Position numbers and translations under genes: made by a program | Notes under the pieces: generated by a model | What the model was told of the DNA's origin: nothing | The model's input: only the letters and a program-made list of their open reading frames with translations | The model's database searches: none | In this document: one piece after another, positions 33,946 through 42,351 of the stretch | Layout of the letters: each line of letters begins with the position of its first letter | How positions within the stretch are numbered: position 1 is the stretch's first letter | Source of the DNA: Pandoraea anapnoica | GTDB taxonomy: Bacteria > Pseudomonadota > Gammaproteobacteria > Burkholderiales > Burkholderiaceae | Direction of reading: 5' to 3' | Assembly (NCBI RefSeq): GCF_902459765.1 | Contig: NZ_CABPSP010000016.1 | Coordinates: 1 to 64,000 of the forward strand | DNA length: 64,000 nt

Positions 33946-34392
33946 ATGACACTCGACACCCTTCATTTCACGCCGTGGGCATCGCTTGCTGGTGGCGTGC
34001 TGATCGGCATCGCGGCCGTCTGGCTGATGTTGTCTGCCGGACGGATTGCAGGCATCTCAGGCATCACGGGCGGGTTATTGCGGCCTCGTGCGGGCGACGT
34101 GGCCTGGCGTGTCGCATTCATCGTCGGCCTGATGGCTGCGCCGTGGGTGTACCGCGCTGTGGCGATCGTGCCCGACGTGCAGGTGGAGGCGAGTACTGCG
34201 ATGCTCGTCGCTGCGGGCCTGCTGGTCGGCTTCGGCACCCGACTCGGCTCGGGTTGCACCAGCGGACACGGTGTGTGCGGGCTGTCGCGTCTTTCTTGGC
34301 GCTCGCTCGTCGCAACGCTGTGCTTCATGGCGACGGGATTCCTGACGGTGTACGTCGTGCGCCATGTGCTTCACGTCGGAGGCGCCGCATGA
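33946..34392 (+). CDS. YeeE/YedE family membrane protein, first half
   Basis: This is a 148-residue membrane protein with four hydrophobic helices and the signature [17 protein letters not shown], with the cysteines thought to pass thiosulfate or sulfide-type sulfur in the YeeE family. Full-length YeeE fuses two such halves; here the halves are separate genes as in the PmpA/PmpB pair. Stop overlaps the next gene as ATGA. Part of the BigR-controlled sulfur cluster. Confidence 0.87.
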   Translation: MTLDTLHFTPWASLAGGVLIGIAAVWLMLSAGRIAGISGITGGLLRPRAGDVAWRVAFIVGLMAAPWVYRAVAIVPDVQVEASTAMLVAAGLLVGFGTRLGSGCTSGHGVCGLSRLSWRSLVATLCFMATGFLTVYVVRHVLHVGGAA

Positions 34393-34838
34393 AGAAGATT
34401 CTCTTCGCGCTCATCGGCGGTCTGGTGTTCGGATTGGGACTGATCCTCGCGGGCATGGCGAATCCCGCGAAGGTGCTCGGATTTCTGGACATCGCAGGCC
34501 AATGGGACCCGTCGCTCGCCTTCGTCATGGGCGGTGCGGTCGCGGTGGGACTCGTGGGGTTTCGGCTTGCACACTCGCAGGCGCTGGCGTGGACCGGCGA
34601 GCCTCGCGTCTGGCCTGCCTTGACTGGGCTCGACAAGCGGCTGGTGGGTGGTGCGTTGCTGTTCGGCGTCGGCTGGGGGATCGCCGGGATTTGCCCCGGT
34701 CCCGCGCTCGTGCTGCTTGGCGCGGGATCGGGTAAGGCGCTGGTGTTCGTCGTCGCGATGATCGTCGGCATGGCGGTCCATGCCGTCGTCACTTCTGGCC
34801 ATTCGGCCAGGTCTGCAAGCGGGAAGGGGGCGAAGTAG
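34389..34838 (+). CDS. YeeE/YedE family membrane protein, second half
   Basis: This is a 149-residue membrane protein with four helices, opening [49 protein letters not shown], and carrying a GICPGPALV cysteine motif typical of the second YeeE half. Coupled by a four-base overlap to the first half and probably forms a heterodimer with it. Likely substrate is a small sulfur compound (inferred from the BigR and Blh neighbours). Confidence 0.87.
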   Translation: MKKILFALIGGLVFGLGLILAGMANPAKVLGFLDIAGQWDPSLAFVMGGAVAVGLVGFRLAHSQALAWTGEPRVWPALTGLDKRLVGGALLFGVGWGIAGICPGPALVLLGAGSGKALVFVVAMIVGMAVHAVVTSGHSARSASGKGAK

Positions 34839-34850
34839 CGTCCCCCGCGT

Positions 34851-36293
34851 TCAGTGCTTGCGTGCGAGCTCCATACCGGCGTCCGCGGGCAACTGACGCG
34901 TGACGGGAATGGACAGCCACGAGAAGAACCCGATCACCAGGAAGGCGGGGAGGAAGTCGCTGGCTACCAACTCCGTGTGGCCGGCCAGTCGGCTGCTCGC
35001 CTGAAGCACCATTCCCGAAATCGTCACCCCAAGCCCCAGCGACAATTGCTGCACGACGCTGGCGAGACTGGTGGCGCGACTCGCATCCTCGCTCGCGATG
35101 TCGGCGTAGACGATGGAGTTCAGGCAGGTGAATTGCAGCGAAGGGAAGAAGCCGCCGAACGCCACGACGCCAAGCATGACGATGACCGGCGTGTTGTGTG
35201 TGAAGAGGCCGTATGAGGCGAGCGCCAGCCCTGCCAGCCCGGCGTTCACGATAAGAACCTGACGGAAGCCGAATCGCGCCAGCACCCGCTGGGCAATCGC
35301 CTTCATGAAAATCGCGCCGAACGCTGAGGCGCAGGTGATCATGCCGGACTCGAACGGGTCCATGTGCAGACCTTCCTGTAACGCCAGCGGTAACAGGAAC
35401 GGCACCGCACCCAGGCCGATGCGAAAGAGCGAACCGCCGACGACGCTCGCATGGAACGTAGGGATACGCATCAGACGGAAGTCCAGCAACGGCGCTTCGA
35501 CGCGATTGGCGTGTCGCCAGTAGGCGTAGGCGAATACGCCGCCCAGCACACACATAGTGATCACGACTGTGTCGCTGACCTGATGCTCGCCGATCATTGC
35601 CAAGCCCAGCATCAGCAGGCCGCTGCCGAGCGCCGAGAGGACAAAGCCTATCGCGTCCAGCGGACCTGCATCGCCACCGCGCTCGTTATCGATGTACTTC
35701 CCCGCGAGATAGATGCCGAGCAGACTCACGGGAATATTGACGAAGAAGATCCAACGCCAGTGCAGATAGGCGGTGATGGCGCCCCCGAGCGGCGGGCCGA
35801 TGACCGGGCCAAGCAGGGCTGGCATGGTCAGATACCCGATGGCTTTCACCAGATCGTGCTTGGGCACTGCACGAAAGATCACAAGCCGGCCGACCGGCAC
35901 CATCATCGCGCCGCCCACGCCTTGCAGAAATCGGGCAAAGACGAACGTCGGCAGCGAAAACGACACCGCGCAGAGAATCGAACCTGCCATGAAGATGCCG
36001 ATGGCGGTGCGGAACACATTGCGCGCGCCGAAGCGGTCGGAGACCCATCCGCAGATCGGAATGAAGATGCCCAGCCCGACCACGTAAGCGGTGAGCGCCA
36101 TCTTCAGTGAAATCGGATCCTGATGGAGGTCGCGTGCCATGGCTGGCAGCGAAGTAGTGATCACCGTGGCGTCGATGTTCTCCATGAACAAAGCGCAGGC
36201 GATGATGAGCGGGATGATGACGGCGCGCGACACGATGGGGGGACGGCTGGCGCAAAGAGTCGCATTCTCCCACGATTTAAGCGTCTGCTTCAA
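34851..36293 (-). CDS. MFS drug efflux transporter (DHA2-type)
   Basis: This is a 480-residue major facilitator with about 13-14 helices. Motif A is GWVSDRFGARNVFRTA, motif C-like segment LGPVIGPPLGGAI and the antiporter N-terminal block FMENIDATVITTSLPAMARDL mark the EmrB/QacA group. TTG start at 36293, chosen because it overlaps the stop of the upstream acetyltransferase as TTGA, which implies coupling. Probably exports toxic organic compounds by proton exchange. Ends 12 bases from the convergent YeeE gene. Confidence 0.88.
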   Translation of the reverse strand: MKQTLKSWENATLCASRPPIVSRAVIIPLIIACALFMENIDATVITTSLPAMARDLHQDPISLKMALTAYVVGLGIFIPICGWVSDRFGARNVFRTAIGIFMAGSILCAVSFSLPTFVFARFLQGVGGAMMVPVGRLVIFRAVPKHDLVKAIGYLTMPALLGPVIGPPLGGAITAYLHWRWIFFVNIPVSLLGIYLAGKYIDNERGGDAGPLDAIGFVLSALGSGLLMLGLAMIGEHQVSDTVVITMCVLGGVFAYAYWRHANRVEAPLLDFRLMRIPTFHASVVGGSLFRIGLGAVPFLLPLALQEGLHMDPFESGMITCASAFGAIFMKAIAQRVLARFGFRQVLIVNAGLAGLALASYGLFTHNTPVIVMLGVVAFGGFFPSLQFTCLNSIVYADIASEDASRATSLASVVQQLSLGLGVTISGMVLQASSRLAGHTELVASDFLPAFLVIGFFSWLSIPVTRQLPADAGMELARKH

Positions 36294-36928
36294 TCTCGCA
36301 AGCGACGTTCATCCCTTGTTTGCCGCCAATCGGCGGCGTCCAGCCGGTAAAGCACGTGACGGCGCAGCCGGTGACCGGGCGGAATCAGCGGGTGCAGAAA
36401 GTCTTCGTCGGGACAGTGGCGCATGCCGATGCGTTGCATCACGGCGCGTGAGCGAACGTTGGCAGGCACGGTGAAGGAGACGAGATCGTCCATGCCCAGC
36501 GTCTCGAAGGCGTAGCGGGCTGCGGCGTTGGCTGCTTCCGTCGCATATCCCTCCGACCACCAGGCGCGGGCGAGCCGCCAGCCGATTTCGACGGCCGGGA
36601 TGAAGGGCGCGTCGAACCCGACACACATCAATCCGACGAATCCCGCGAACGGCGTGACGCCAGGGATCTCCAGCGCCCACGGGCCATAGCCGTGGGTGTC
36701 CAGATGCTGCGCCAGCCGGAGCGCGACTGCGTCGCTCTGTGCTCGATCGAGCGTCGTCGGAAAGTGGCACATGACTTCTCGATCGGCGTTGAGCGCGGCG
36801 AACAGAGGCAGGTCGCTGGTGCGCCACTGGCGCAGGATCGTGCGGCCGGTCGTGATCGTGGGTGCCTCGGTGTCGAAAGGCGAGCGCGAATCCGAGGCCG
36901 TCGTCGATGTCGTCGTGCGTTCCTTCAT
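36290..36928 (-). CDS. RimJ/RimL-type GNAT acetyltransferase
   Basis: This is a 212-residue acetyltransferase of the Acetyltransf_3 type. The entry strand is TGRTILRQWRTSDLPLFAALNADREVM; the acetyl-CoA region is VEIGWRLARAWWSEGYATEAANAAARYAFETLGMDDLVSFTVPANVRSRAVMQRIGM. Members acetylate ribosomal proteins, amino acids or drugs. The start at 36928 has GGGAC upstream; the first 30 residues are Ser/Thr-rich and not part of the domain. Coupled to the MFS exporter downstream, so a detoxification pair is plausible. Confidence 0.85.
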   Translation of the reverse strand: MKERTTTSTTASDSRSPFDTEAPTITTGRTILRQWRTSDLPLFAALNADREVMCHFPTTLDRAQSDAVALRLAQHLDTHGYGPWALEIPGVTPFAGFVGLMCVGFDAPFIPAVEIGWRLARAWWSEGYATEAANAAARYAFETLGMDDLVSFTVPANVRSRAVMQRIGMRHCPDEDFLHPLIPPGHRLRRHVLYRLDAADWRQTRDERRLRD

Positions 36929-37753
36929 GCGTCCCAGTCCGGTAGGAGATCGACGCCAATTCAATTCGGGAATTGGCAATTTCGGTTAATCAGCAAAGGC
37001 TTAATTCGACTGTCGGGGGTTATAGCATTTCATCCGGGCGGCCCGACAGTGCTGGCTTTGGCAGGCATCGGGCTGCGGGTGAATTAGCTTATCTTACGAA
37101 AACTTCCCGGATTCGTGAAATCAGATTCCCGTATGAGTTTGACGTATACGTCAACAAAAAATGACAGTTTGCCGAGCATCGCAATTTATCCCTATGCCGA
37201 CTTGTGGACGCTCTTCGCCCGTAATGCGGACGATTCGTCGGCGCATTTCGCTAAATCCTCAACGCAACTTATCCGTAAATTGCGGCAGTCGGTTGAGAAT
37301 TTTCCGAATGATTGCAGTGCTTCGGATAACAGAATGATCGGATTGCGCTTAAATATTTGTGATCGTATATTTTGATGCGTCGATTTATGTGAAAGCGTGA
37401 TGCACCGGGCAACTTGGCAGGATAGGTGGGGAAAGCTTTCTCACCCTTGCAGTATGAAGCGTGAACCAATAGTGCCGTGTGGAGTCCTCATCACCAGCCT
37501 GTGGATTCATCTCATATTGCGAGGAAATTGACGGTGACCCCAACTTGTTTTCGGAGGGGTTATGGGGCGAAGGACTGTGACGGTAATCCCGGATATATGC
37601 CCCGATTCTGTGCATTTTCTGAAGTGTCCCTCGGACAATTCAATGCAATTTCGGCGTCCACAGACTCATTTGATGGAAATGCGGTTTTCAAATTATTAAA
37701 ACTCGTGCTATTTTAAGTGGCGATCCATTTTTAACAAGGTAAGGACACGCCAG
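36929..37753. other. AT-rich gap upstream of hns
   Basis: About 825 bases, clearly lower in GC than the rest (for example 37080-37380 and 37660-37740). Two plus-strand frames (37115-37375 and 37477-37716) have no recognisable features, no ribosome binding site I trust and poor codon choice. The region may serve as H-NS-bound control DNA or hold decayed sequence. Confidence 0.4.
37686..37714 (+). promoter_or_regulatory. Possible hns promoter
   Basis: TTTCAA (37686-37691), 17 bases, TATTTT (37709-37714), 40 bases before the hns start. Moderate match to the sigma70 consensus. Confidence 0.4.
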
Positions 37754-38047
37754 ATGGCAAGCTATAAGGAACTCGTCGCGCAACGCGACAAAATCGAAAA
37801 GCAGATCGAAGAGGCCCGCGCCCGTGAAGTGGCTCAGGTCATTGCCGCAGTCAAACAGAAGATCGAGGAATACGAGCTCACCGCGAAGGATCTCGGTCTC
37901 GCTACGACGGACGGCCGCCGCCGCCCGGCCCGTGCGCCCATCGCTCCGAAGTATCGCAACCCCGAGACCGGCGAAGTGTGGTCGGGCCGTGGTCGCGCGC
38001 CGAAGTGGATTGGCAAGAGCCGCGAGAAATTCCTGATCGCGAAGTAA
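37754..38047 (+). CDS. hns: H-NS family nucleoid-associated protein
   Basis: This is a 97-residue DNA-binding silencer of AT-rich DNA. Residues 1-50 are a coiled-coil oligomerisation region (YKELVAQRDKIEKQIEEAREVA-like heptads), residues 72-97 are the H-NS DNA-binding domain with YRNPETGEVWSGRGRAPKWI, where GRGRAP is the minor-groove hook. The length is that of the short H-NS proteins common in Burkholderiales. AAGGTAAGGA precedes the start. Monocistronic. Confidence 0.93.
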   Translation: MASYKELVAQRDKIEKQIEEARAREVAQVIAAVKQKIEEYELTAKDLGLATTDGRRRPARAPIAPKYRNPETGEVWSGRGRAPKWIGKSREKFLIAK

Positions 38048-38347
38048 TTCGCCGGCGTAAGCCGGACTGGCATTGCCGGTCACATGCCAGGGAGGCTGGG
38101 GAGTCAATATGGATGTGCCTTACTCGCACAGTCTTTGCCATCTCCGTCGTGTCCCTGTGAGCAGTAAAGCGCAGCCCAGTAGTCGCATTGCCCCCCATCC
38201 CGGATCGCCTGGCTGTGGCTTGATGTGATGCAGTGCCGTAAAAGTCAAAACCCGCCGTTCGTTAATCGACGGCGGGTTTTTTCATTGACTGGGAATTGGC
38301 GCGGGCGTTGGGGTGTTCAAAGCGCTTTGCCCCCGTCCCTTGTTCTC
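38048..38347. other. Convergent intergenic region after hns
   Basis: 300 bases with only a terminator (38247-38283) and small GC-rich repeats (GCCGG motifs at 38051-38080). I see no gene. Confidence 0.4.
38247..38283. terminator. Bidirectional terminator between hns and the sensor kinase
   Basis: A 12-bp stem (38247-38258 with 38269-38280) with AAAA and TTTTTT ends serves hns from the left and the kinase operon from the right. Confidence 0.85.
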
Positions 38348-39625
38348 TTATCCCTCGGCACCGGGATCGTCAGGCGGGAACATCAACGTGACTTGCAGGC
38401 CCCCGGAGGCGCGGTTGGCGAAGGAGACGCGTCCGCCGAGCTGCTGAGTGAGCTTATCGACGATAGCGAGACCGAGACCGCAATGGGCATTGCCGCCGCG
38501 CGCCGGGTCAAGTCGCACGAACGGGCGCACGATGCGATTGATGTCTTCGTTGGGAATGCCCGGGCCGCTGTCCTCAATCACGAGACGCCAGCCACCTGCG
38601 TCTTGCGACGTGCGGATCGTCAGCGGTGCGCGGCCGTACGTCACGGCGTTATCGAGCAGATTGTTCACGATGCGCTCCAGATACGTCTGGCGCAGCTTGA
38701 AGCCCGGCCCGGCCTGCAAGTCCAGGTCGATGATGTATCCCTGATCGAGGAACGGCGCGATCAGCGACGGGATACGAGCTTCGACCGGCGAGGCGGCGCT
38801 ATCGAGCTCGACGCCACGCGCGAACAGCAGGAACTGGTCGACGATGCGCGTCATCGATTCGGCGTCGCGGGTGATGCCTTCGCTCATTTGTACGTCGTCG
38901 AGCATCTCGGCACGCAGACGCAGTCGTGCGAGCGGCGTTTTCAGGTCGTGTGCAATGCCGGCGAGCATCGTATTGCGCTCACGGTCGGTTTGCACGATGT
39001 CCTGACTCATGCGATTGAAACGCTCCGTCAATTGCCGCAGCTCCAGCGGGCCGCGCTCTTTGACCTGCGTTCGAACACGATGGGTCGCCAGTTGTTCGGC
39101 GGCGGCCGCCATGTCCCGCACCGGGCGCTGCAATTGCCACGCAGCGAACAACGCGAAGATGACAGTAATCCCTAGGACGGCGGCCAGACCCGGCAGAATC
39201 GTCGCCGTCCCCGGTGGATTTCGTACGGACAATACGGGGGTCGCAATCCAGTAGTCACGGCCCGGCAGACGCGCCCAGATCCGTGGCGGCGGCGTGCGCT
39301 CCACGCGTAATTGCGTACCAGCGGGCAGACGGCGGGCGAGTTCGGTCGTCAGGCGCGCGCTCTTGCTGGCCGGTTCGAAAACATCCCCATGAGCGAACGA
39401 GACGGGAACGACCTGAACGAGATCGGGCAGCGTGAGCGTCGAATTGCCTTCGTGGACCTCGGACGCCGCCTTGATGATGAACGCCATCTGTTCGGCGGCG
39501 TTCTGCACGCGCATCTCGTCGTGATCGCTGCGAAGGATCGTGAGATACGAGAAATGACTAATGACCAGCGCCGCGATGATGAGCACCGCGAGCCGGCCGA
39601 ACAGCGTGTCAAAACGGCCTTTCAT
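38348..39625 (-). CDS. EnvZ-like sensor histidine kinase
   Basis: This is a 425-residue inner membrane kinase. Helices at about 10-30 and 142-163 flank a periplasmic domain; a HAMP segment follows. The H box is AGIAHDLKTPLARLRLRAEML (His226), the N box NNLLDNAVTYG, G1 EDSGPGIPNED and G2 AHCGLGLAIVDKL. Cognate regulator is the overlapping upstream gene (ATGA). The pair is divergent from the mdtABC-type efflux operon, so control of that pump is the natural hypothesis. Confidence 0.92.
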   Translation of the reverse strand: MKGRFDTLFGRLAVLIIAALVISHFSYLTILRSDHDEMRVQNAAEQMAFIIKAASEVHEGNSTLTLPDLVQVVPVSFAHGDVFEPASKSARLTTELARRLPAGTQLRVERTPPPRIWARLPGRDYWIATPVLSVRNPPGTATILPGLAAVLGITVIFALFAAWQLQRPVRDMAAAAEQLATHRVRTQVKERGPLELRQLTERFNRMSQDIVQTDRERNTMLAGIAHDLKTPLARLRLRAEMLDDVQMSEGITRDAESMTRIVDQFLLFARGVELDSAASPVEARIPSLIAPFLDQGYIIDLDLQAGPGFKLRQTYLERIVNNLLDNAVTYGRAPLTIRTSQDAGGWRLVIEDSGPGIPNEDINRIVRPFVRLDPARGGNAHCGLGLAIVDKLTQQLGGRVSFANRASGGLQVTLMFPPDDPGAEG

Positions 39626-40368
39626 GCGGTGGCCATGTCGGCGCGTTGGCCGTCGGGAACAAAGATATAGCCGCGCCCGCGCACAGTCTGAATAAAGCGC
39701 GGGCTTTGCGCGTCCTCGTCGAGCAGACGGCGCAGGCGCCAGATCTGCACGTCGATGCCGCGATCGTTCACGTCGCTGTCGGCCCCATAAAGCAATTCGA
39801 TAATGCGTTCGCGCGACAAGACCTGCATCGCGTGGTTCACCAGCAGCCGCAGCAGGCCGTATTCGCCATCCGAGAGCGTGAGCAATTGCGAGTCGCGGGT
39901 CAGCGTGCGACTGCGGAAGTCGAGCATGAACGGGCCGAACGCGTAATTCTCGCGCTGCTCCGGCACGGCGGCGTCGGGCGTCTTGCGACGGCGCAGCACT
40001 GCGTTAATGCGGGCGAGCAGTTCGCGCGGGCTGAAGGGCTTGCCAAGATAGTCGTCGGCCCCGATTTCCAGTCCGACGATACGGTCGATTTCGTCGCTGC
40101 GTGCGGTGAGCAGAATCACCGGCACGTCGTCGTTGCGCGCGCGCAGGTCGCGCAGCGCGGTCAGACCGTCCACCTTGGGCATCATCAGGTCGAGCACGAT
40201 CAGGGCGGGACGCTCGCGCTCAAGGCGTGCGGCCAGCCCTTCGCCGTCGTGCATGACTGCGACGGAGAAGCCGTGGCGGCTCAAATACTCGCGCAGCAGG
40301 TCACGCAGATCGGGATCGTCGTCGACAACAAGAATCTTCATATTCGCTCGGACAGGTTGTGTCGTCAT
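39622..40368 (-). CDS. OmpR-family response regulator
   Basis: This is a 248-residue regulator with acidic residues Asp16-18, phosphoacceptor Asp60 (IVLDLMMPKVDG), Thr in ILLTAR and Lys110 in YLGKPF, then a winged helix ending FIQTVRGRGYIFVP. Start at 40368, with GAGG upstream; ATG 40341 (MKILVVDDD) is an alternative. Together with the kinase it lies back-to-back with an RND efflux operon. GTAAC/GTTAC inverted sites upstream of both this gene and mdtA are possible binding sites. Confidence 0.92.
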   Translation of the reverse strand: MTTQPVRANMKILVVDDDPDLRDLLREYLSRHGFSVAVMHDGEGLAARLERERPALIVLDLMMPKVDGLTALRDLRARNDDVPVILLTARSDEIDRIVGLEIGADDYLGKPFSPRELLARINAVLRRRKTPDAAVPEQRENYAFGPFMLDFRSRTLTRDSQLLTLSDGEYGLLRLLVNHAMQVLSRERIIELLYGADSDVNDRGIDVQIWRLRRLLDEDAQSPRFIQTVRGRGYIFVPDGQRADMATA

Positions 40369-40968
40369 GATAGTGGCCTCGCTGCGCGGCTTTGCACGTG
40401 TTTTGTTTCCGGAAATTACAGTCTTGGTCGCCTGTAACGATGCGTAATAATAGTGCGAGCCGCGATAACACAGGAAACGCACACGAATTTCACCAGCGTC
40501 GAGTAAGCTTCGGTCTCTTAATCAGACTGCCTGATTGGCCCTGACGGAATCGGTTTTGCCAGTGTTTCGTCGCGCGTCATCCATAACAGGCGGTCGGTCT
40601 GGCAGTAAATCGCACACCCAAGCGCACGTCCCACCTCACGAGACGCTGCGCCAAGGCACTGCACAGCGATGCACGGCAAGGCGATGCAAGGCATCGATGG
40701 ACAAGATCGGCGGGCAGGTGCGAACCATCGTTCGTCCGCCCGGTCATTTAGCAGCGTCGGACAATTCCGATCGACGGCACAGAGGAAACTCTTGTAACAA
40801 GCTATCCCATCGAGCTGTTACAACCGTCTGCTATGCTGGTCAGCCAATGAGGTGCATGCCGCTGTTTCGGGGCTTCCCGGGCAGTTTGCCGCGCCGCAGC
40901 AAACCAAAGAAAAGAACGTCGTCCCCATTGGACGAATCCGCCAACTACTCCGCTGTTACGAGGAAGTC
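40369..40968. promoter_or_regulatory. Divergent control region between the two-component genes and mdtA
   Basis: 600 bases. Near the regulator gene, TTACAG (40416-40421) and CTGTAA (40432-40437) form an inverted pair. Near mdtA, TTGTAACA (40792-40799) and TGTTACAA (40816-40823) form an 8-bp perfect inverted pair. Both share the GTAAC half-site. No frame here looks coding; the open frame running into mdtA from 40852 lacks homology before residue 40. Confidence 0.5.
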
Positions 40969-42333
40969 ATGACCGAGCACGGTCCCCACGGTTCCGAAAA
41001 ACCGAACGGTTCTGAGCGCTCCCCTGCCCCGCAGGTGCCGCCAACGCCCCCGGTTTCGCCGACATCCACCGAGCCGTCGCGCAAGCGCCGCTGGCTAGTG
41101 CCGGGCTTCCTCGGACTGATCGTCGTGCTTATCGCCGGGGGTGTCTACTACCGTCTGCACTCGCAGAACGCGCAGGGACCGGCACAGGCCGGTGGACGCC
41201 GGGCCGGTCCGCCAGCAGGCATGGCAGGCGCAGGTGCACCGGCTACACCGGTCACGGCAGTCGTGGCGAAGACCGGCGATCTGCCGGTGTTCCTCAACGG
41301 GCTGGGCACGGTCACGCCGACGCGCAGCGTCACTGTGCACTCGCGCGTCGACGGCCAGCTCATGAAGGTGCATTTCAAGGAAGGCGATCTTGTCAAGGCG
41401 GGGCAACTGCTCGCCGAGATCGATCCGCGTCCGTTCCAGGTGCAGGTTACCCAGATGGAAGGCCAGTTGGCGCGCGATCAGGCGCTGCTCAAGAATGCGC
41501 AGCTCGATCTCGCGCGATACGAAACGCTGCTCAAGCAGGATTCGATTGCCACGCAGACGGTCGACACGCAGCGCGCGCTCGTCAAGCAGTACGAAGGGAC
41601 CGTCAAGTCCGATCAGGGACAACTCGATAGCGCCCGCCTGCAACTGACCTATGCGAGCGTCACGGCTCCGGTCTCCGGCCTCGCAGGCCTGCGTCAGGTC
41701 GATCCGGGCAACATCATCCACGCTTCGGATACCAACGGGATCGTCATCATCAACGAAGTCACGCCGATCACCGTCGTCTACACCATTCCCGAAGACAACT
41801 TGCCGAAGGTCGTTAAGCGCTCGCGCGGCGGCGAGACGTTGCCCGTCGAGGCGTTCGACCGGGCAGGCAAGACCAAGCTGGCCGACGGCAAGCTCGCCTC
41901 CATTGACAACCAGATCGATACGACGACGGGCACGGTCAAGCTCAAGGCCGAGTTCGCCAACGCCGACGGCATGCTGTTCCCGAATCAGTTCGTCAACGTG
42001 AAGATGCTGGTGGACACGCTCAAGGGCGTGACGCTTATCCCGAGCGCTGCGGTTCAGCGCGGCACGCAGGGCAGCTTCGTCTACACCGTCCAGCCGGATC
42101 AGACGGTCAAGCTCAAGACGGTGAAGCTCGGACCGACCGACGGCACGAACATGGCGGTGGAGTCCGGGATCGATCCGGGCGAGAAGCTCGTGATCGACGG
42201 CATGGACAAGCTGCGCGATGGCGCGAAGGTCGAAGTGATCACTGCAGAGAGCCGAGCCGCAGCGGTTGCGCCGCGCGCCCCGGGCGAGAAGCGTAACGGC
42301 AACGGCGGTGCGCATCGCCGTCAGGCGCAGTGA
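40969..42333 (+). CDS. mdtA: RND efflux membrane fusion protein, MdtA-like
   Basis: This is a 454-residue periplasmic adaptor. A cytoplasmic Pro-rich leader, one membrane helix (about 44-60, LVPGFLGLIVVLIAGGVYY) and a Gly/Ala-rich linker precede the lipoyl half VTVHSRVDGQLMKVHFKEGDLVKAGQLLAEIDPRPFQVQ, a coiled-coil hairpin (about 160-215), and the second half VTAPVSGLAGLRQVDPGNII. This is the MdtA pattern. The start at 40969 has GAGG five bases away. First gene of mdtA-mdtB-mdtC-outer membrane lipoprotein. Confidence 0.93.
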   Translation: MTEHGPHGSEKPNGSERSPAPQVPPTPPVSPTSTEPSRKRRWLVPGFLGLIVVLIAGGVYYRLHSQNAQGPAQAGGRRAGPPAGMAGAGAPATPVTAVVAKTGDLPVFLNGLGTVTPTRSVTVHSRVDGQLMKVHFKEGDLVKAGQLLAEIDPRPFQVQVTQMEGQLARDQALLKNAQLDLARYETLLKQDSIATQTVDTQRALVKQYEGTVKSDQGQLDSARLQLTYASVTAPVSGLAGLRQVDPGNIIHASDTNGIVIINEVTPITVVYTIPEDNLPKVVKRSRGGETLPVEAFDRAGKTKLADGKLASIDNQIDTTTGTVKLKAEFANADGMLFPNQFVNVKMLVDTLKGVTLIPSAAVQRGTQGSFVYTVQPDQTVKLKTVKLGPTDGTNMAVESGIDPGEKLVIDGMDKLRDGAKVEVITAESRAAAVAPRAPGEKRNGNGGAHRRQAQ

Positions 42334-42351
42334 GCTAGATTAACGTCGCTA

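Noticed and set aside
37115-37375. 86-codon frame in the AT-rich region before hns
   Set aside because: No convincing start signal, no recognisable fold; kept as intergenic with low certainty.
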